64,000 nt of DNA from Sipunculus nudus (lineage: Eukaryota > Annelida > Sipuncula > Golfingiida > Sipunculidae), in NCBI GenBank assembly GCA_026874595.1, contig JAPPUL010000073.1:455973-519972 (forward strand), read 5' to 3'. The translations under genes and the position numbers were made by a program. Shown here piece after piece: positions 60,474 to 64,000 of the stretch (position 1 is the stretch's first letter; each line of letters starts with the position of its first letter). The notes below the pieces were generated by a model. It saw only the letters and a program-made list of their open reading frames with translations, was not told the origin of the DNA and searched no databases.

Positions 60474-63400
60474 ATGGACACATCAGTAAAAGAGAAGACA
60501 ACTGCGCAAGCAGTAAAAATATTGGGTATAGACCTTGGCGTTGCATCTATCGGCTGGAGTCTTATAGAACAATATGAAGATAATGGCTCTAAAAATGGCT
60601 TTAAAAGCAGCAGTAAAATCCTAAACGGAGGGGTTAGGATCTTCACGCAGCCAACAGACCGTAGTGGAAATTTACTATCAGCACAACGCAGGGAAGCAAG
60701 AGGTTCAAGACGGGTCATAAATAGAAAAAGGGTTAGATTAAATAACCTGAAAAGACTACTCATAAAAAAAGAACTAATATCTAAAAAAGAGCTAAACAAT
60801 CTTTTTTCAAAATTTGATGTATGGAAACTAAGATATTATGGTTTAAGGCGAGAGCTTAATAGCCTTGAATGGGCCCGTGTGCTACTTTACATTGCAAAGC
60901 ACAGGGGATATAAGTCCAACCGCAAATCTGAGGAGGAGAAAGATAGCGAAGGCAAAAAGATCCTCCAAAGCATAAAAAAGAATAAAGAGGAAATGGAAAA
61001 GAAAAAGTACAAGACTGTAGGAGAAATGATTTATGCAGAGACAAAAGATAGACCAAGCGATAAGAGAGTACGAAGGAACAAAGTTGCTAACTATAATTTC
61101 TCTGTATCAAGAGAACTTTTAGAAGAAGAGATAAATATGCTCTTTAAAAAGCAAGAAGAGTTTGGCAATCCTTTTACAGAAGAGGAGTTTAGGAAGCAAT
61201 ATAAAGAGATAGCGTTTAGCCAAAGGCCGCTTAAGTTCAATGCGTCTATGGTAGGGAAATGCCACTTTGAAAAGGGTGAACTTCGTGCTCCTAAAAGAGC
61301 TTACACATCGGAAGAGTTTGTATTACTTGGCAAAATACTTAATACCGACCTTGTGAATACAAAAGCTACAACAAATGATAATGAAATATTAAGGCTTTGT
61401 GAATATAAAGATATAGAAGAGATATTTGAGATTTTTAAGCAAGTGAAAGAGCCGAGCTACAAAAGCCTAAGACAAAAATTAAATATAGATGAAAAACTAC
61501 ACTTTAAACAAATAGACTACTATAAAAACCAAGAGACGCTACAAAAGATAAACACAGACCCTAAAGAGTTCTTCAAAAAAGAAGATTGGCTTAACGAAGA
61601 GCAAAAAGCTAAGATATTAGAAAGGGTAGCAGTAGTGAAAAAAGACGACAAGTCGGAGAGTAATACAAAGGGTAATATAAAGCTTAAAAGCTGGCAGTAC
61701 AGTTGGATACGAAACATATTGGGACTAAAACATGAAGATAGGTTTAATGGAGTCAAATATGATGTTGACCCTGAGGCAAAGAAATTCGAAGCTTCTCTTA
61801 TAGGGTATCATGAGATAAAAAATAAACTATCAGAGCTTGGCATATTTGAAAAGCTTTTTAAAGATAGAGATAGATTTGATGAAATAGCAACAATACTAAG
61901 CTATACAAAAGACGATAAGGAGGCTAGCAAGGAATTAAGTGAAAAGGTATTTTGTCATTTTGACTTTGATAAAGATATCGTTTCTGAGGCTATAAATGAG
62001 CTTCTGGGCTTATCTTTTTCAGACTTCTTACAAATATCTCTAAAAGCAGCAAAAAATCTTAACAAAGAGCTTTATAAGGGGTATAAGTATCATGATGCGG
62101 CTAAGATTGTGTATGGACATCACTCAAAATCAGACTCAAAAGCAAAAGAAGAGTTTCTAAGACCTCTAAACGAAGAAGAAAACTACCAAATAACAAACCC
62201 TACAGTAAAAAGAGTGCTCTCCCAATTTAGATTACTTATAAATGCGATAATAAGGGAGTATGGCAAGTTTGATGCTATGCACATAGAGCTTGCAAGGGAG
62301 CTACATCACTCAGCAAAGAAGAAAATAGAAATAGCAATGGGACAAAAAGCCTTCAGAGAGGATAAAGAGCAGGCTATAGAACACTTTAGGGAGTTATTTA
62401 ACTGCGAGCCAAGTGGGAAGGACATTACAAAATTTAGACTTCTTAAGGAGCAACAAAGTAAATGTATATATTCTGGCAAGCCAATAGAGGCAAAGAGGCT
62501 TTTAGAGCAAGGCTATGTAGAGATTGATCATATACTACCCGAGAGCAGAAGCTTTGATAATAGCCTAAACAACAAAGGTCTTTGCCTTAGTAGCGAGAAT
62601 CAAGAGAAAGGCAATAAAACGCCCTTTGAGTGGCTTGGTAAGGGCGATGTGAATAGTAAAGAGTGGCATGAGTTCCAAGAACGCGTAAAAGCCTTAAAAA
62701 TAAAACAGGCAAAACAAAACAAACTCTTTAATACAACACTGCCCAAAAGGCACGGAGATGAGCTAAGTGAGGAAGATACAGAAGGAGAAGGTTTTATGGC
62801 AAGAAATCTTATTGACACAGCCTATGCCTCACGTTTTCTCAAAAACTTTGTAGAGCAAAATCTTTTATTTAGGGATAATCCAAATATAAAACAAAAGGTA
62901 AAGGTAAGAAGTGGGACCTTAACATCAAATCTTAGACATGATTGGGGTATTGGAAAAAAAGATAGAAACACTAACCTCCACCATGCAGAGGATGCAATTA
63001 TAATAGCCTTTGCAACCCAAAGTGCTGTACAAAAGCTATCAACTGAGGCAGCTAAAAGAGAAACAAATAAAAGGGAAACAAATAGGAAAGTTCAATTCAC
63101 TCCTCCTTTTGAAGGCTTTAGAGAGGCTTTGCAGGAGAGTATAGACAAGATATTTGTATCCTTTGCTCCAAGACGCAAAATAAGTGGGGCTGCCCATGAG
63201 GCAAAGATAATAAGTATAAAAAAAGAGAAAGGAGACAATAAGTTTAGAGTTAGAAAGGGGTTTGCTAAGAAAGGAGATGTTAAAAGAGTTGATGTTTTTT
63301 CTAATGGCAAAGGTGAGTATAAATTTGTTCTTCTGTATCCAAGCGATTTTTATGAAGACGAGTTTCCAAACATAGACATAAAAGGAGAGAAAATAGACCC

Positions 63401-64000
63401 TAGCTTTAACTTTTGTTTTAGCCTATTTAAGGATGAGCTAATCGAAATAAAAAAGAAAAAGGAAGCAAAGTCAAGGCTAGTATATTTTAAATTTATTAAG
63501 ACAGATGGTACGATCCAAATACAAGAGCATTTTCAGGCAAAGGTAGGATATGATAACAAAGGTTTTCAAAAGAAGGTAAAACAAGAGTATATAAAGAATA
63601 TAAAGCATATTGAGGTCTATCAAAATGAGAAAGAAGAAGAAAGCTATCTTTTTGTTCCAATATATCATAATCATATAGCCACAGAAGATATTACAGGAAA
63701 GAAGATAGACAATGATTTTAGGAATAAATTTAAATTGCTGGGTGAGCTTGATAAAGACAAGGACCTTGTTATCAAAGAAGATGTGCAAGGCAAGGAAAAA
63801 GTCTATACCTTCAAACTTACAGACAAAAGCATAAAACTTACAGACAAAAGTGTCGGGGGCTCGTCGGTTAGTAAAGCAAGCGATGTTTTAGTATCCTTAA
63901 ACACCTTAGAATACATAAAAAAGTATCAGATAGATATTCTTGGTAAATACAAAGAGGTGAAAAAGGAAAAAAGACTTCCTCTTGTAAAAGAGATGAGACG
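60474..64000 (+). CDS. cas9: CRISPR-associated endonuclease Cas9 (partial, runs off the window)
   Basis: RNA-guided nuclease. The frame is open from ATG 60474 (AAGGAG six nt upstream) to the window end, 1175 complete codons so far. RuvC-I is LGIDLGVASIGWS (Asp20). The Arg-rich bridge helix is SAQRREARGSRRVINRKRVR. RuvC-II is MHIELAREL (Glu605), HNH is EIDHILPES (His686), and RuvC-III is LHHAEDAIIIAF (His836, Asp840). All catalytic residues seem present. Without cas1/cas2/csn2 in view the subtype is unproven; sequence features and the tracrRNA candidate suggest II-C. It is read away from the type I-B operon. Confidence 0.96.
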   Translation, partial: MDTSVKEKTTAQAVKILGIDLGVASIGWSLIEQYEDNGSKNGFKSSSKILNGGVRIFTQPTDRSGNLLSAQRREARGSRRVINRKRVRLNNLKRLLIKKELISKKELNNLFSKFDVWKLRYYGLRRELNSLEWARVLLYIAKHRGYKSNRKSEEEKDSEGKKILQSIKKNKEEMEKKKYKTVGEMIYAETKDRPSDKRVRRNKVANYNFSVSRELLEEEINMLFKKQEEFGNPFTEEEFRKQYKEIAFSQRPLKFNASMVGKCHFEKGELRAPKRAYTSEEFVLLGKILNTDLVNTKATTNDNEILRLCEYKDIEEIFEIFKQVKEPSYKSLRQKLNIDEKLHFKQIDYYKNQETLQKINTDPKEFFKKEDWLNEEQKAKILERVAVVKKDDKSESNTKGNIKLKSWQYSWIRNILGLKHEDRFNGVKYDVDPEAKKFEASLIGYHEIKNKLSELGIFEKLFKDRDRFDEIATILSYTKDDKEASKELSEKVFCHFDFDKDIVSEAINELLGLSFSDFLQISLKAAKNLNKELYKGYKYHDAAKIVYGHHSKSDSKAKEEFLRPLNEEENYQITNPTVKRVLSQFRLLINAIIREYGKFDAMHIELARELHHSAKKKIEIAMGQKAFREDKEQAIEHFRELFNCEPSGKDITKFRLLKEQQSKCIYSGKPIEAKRLLEQGYVEIDHILPESRSFDNSLNNKGLCLSSENQEKGNKTPFEWLGKGDVNSKEWHEFQERVKALKIKQAKQNKLFNTTLPKRHGDELSEEDTEGEGFMARNLIDTAYASRFLKNFVEQNLLFRDNPNIKQKVKVRSGTLTSNLRHDWGIGKKDRNTNLHHAEDAIIIAFATQSAVQKLSTEAAKRETNKRETNRKVQFTPPFEGFREALQESIDKIFVSFAPRRKISGAAHEAKIISIKKEKGDNKFRVRKGFAKKGDVKRVDVFSNGKGEYKFVLLYPSDFYEDEFPNIDIKGEKIDPSFNFCFSLFKDELIEIKKKKEAKSRLVYFKFIKTDGTIQIQEHFQAKVGYDNKGFQKKVKQEYIKNIKHIEVYQNEKEEESYLFVPIYHNHIATEDITGKKIDNDFRNKFKLLGELDKDKDLVIKEDVQGKEKVYTFKLTDKSIKLTDKSVGGSSVSKASDVLVSLNTLEYIKKYQIDILGKYKEVKKEKRLPLVKEMR

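Noticed and set aside
61520-63788. Minus-strand ORFs opposite cas9
   Set aside because: Low-complexity shadows of the cas9 coding frame without start signals.

Overview
The window is an AT-rich chromosome segment of a Gram-negative bacterium. Evidence for the envelope type is a YidC with a large periplasmic domain, lipoproteins, a beta-barrel protein and a Tat-exported periplasmic nitrate reductase. The block rpmH-rnpA-yidD-yidC-jag-mnmE, and the NapA/NapB/NapD sequences, resemble Campylobacterota. However, the very large NAD-glutamate dehydrogenase and the Clostridium-like type I-B CRISPR system are not diagnostic, so I leave the lineage open.

Layout. (1) 0-9.7 kb, all minus strand: housekeeping genes for protein insertion, tRNA modification, RNase P, ribosome and protein folding, plus four tRNA genes (Leu-TAA, Cys-GCA, Gly-GCC, Leu-TAG) and a sugar-nucleotide dehydratase. 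(2) 9.8-23.3 kb, plus strand: accessory genes. These are a frameshifted lipoprotein, a DinB-like protein, a nuclease-like gene broken by an amber codon, a 1587-residue glutamate dehydrogenase, a five-gene TetR-controlled envelope/oxidoreductase operon, and an AlbA_2 protein, separated by intergenic regions carrying dispersed repeats. (3) 24-29 kb, minus strand: a nap cluster (napF, napA, napB, napD) with a degraded stretch between napB and napD. (4) 29.4-34.9 kb: a run of broken genes (membrane protein with two stops, frameshifted beta-helix adhesin-like gene, a multiply broken HhH/sigma-like gene, gatC with two stops, CAP lipoprotein with a frameshift). (5) 34.9-50.3 kb: one CRISPR array, which I count as 237 repeats and 236 spacers. 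(6) 50.4-58.7 kb: a complete type I-B cas operon (cas6-8b-7-5-3-4-1-2, minus strand) running into the array. (7) 59.3-64 kb: a lipoprotein paralogue under a TetR-like operator, a candidate tracrRNA, and a cas9 gene that leaves the window.

How the parts connect. The array reads on the minus strand in the same direction as the cas operon. Its spacers contain many families of related but non-identical sequences whose differences fall mainly at synonymous codon positions, so the host has repeatedly sampled the same genes of a diversifying phage or element lineage. A second, Cas9-based system starts about 1.8 kb beyond the type I-B operon. A TetR regulator at 18.7 kb probably controls its own operon and, through a near-identical promoter/operator, the lipoprotein gene 40 kb away beside cas9. 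Three lipoprotein paralogues share a cysteine pattern (two C-x8-C pairs) that I do not recognise as a named family. Frameshifts, nonsense codons and many short tandem duplications point to a genome undergoing decay and slippage, unless some are assembly errors.
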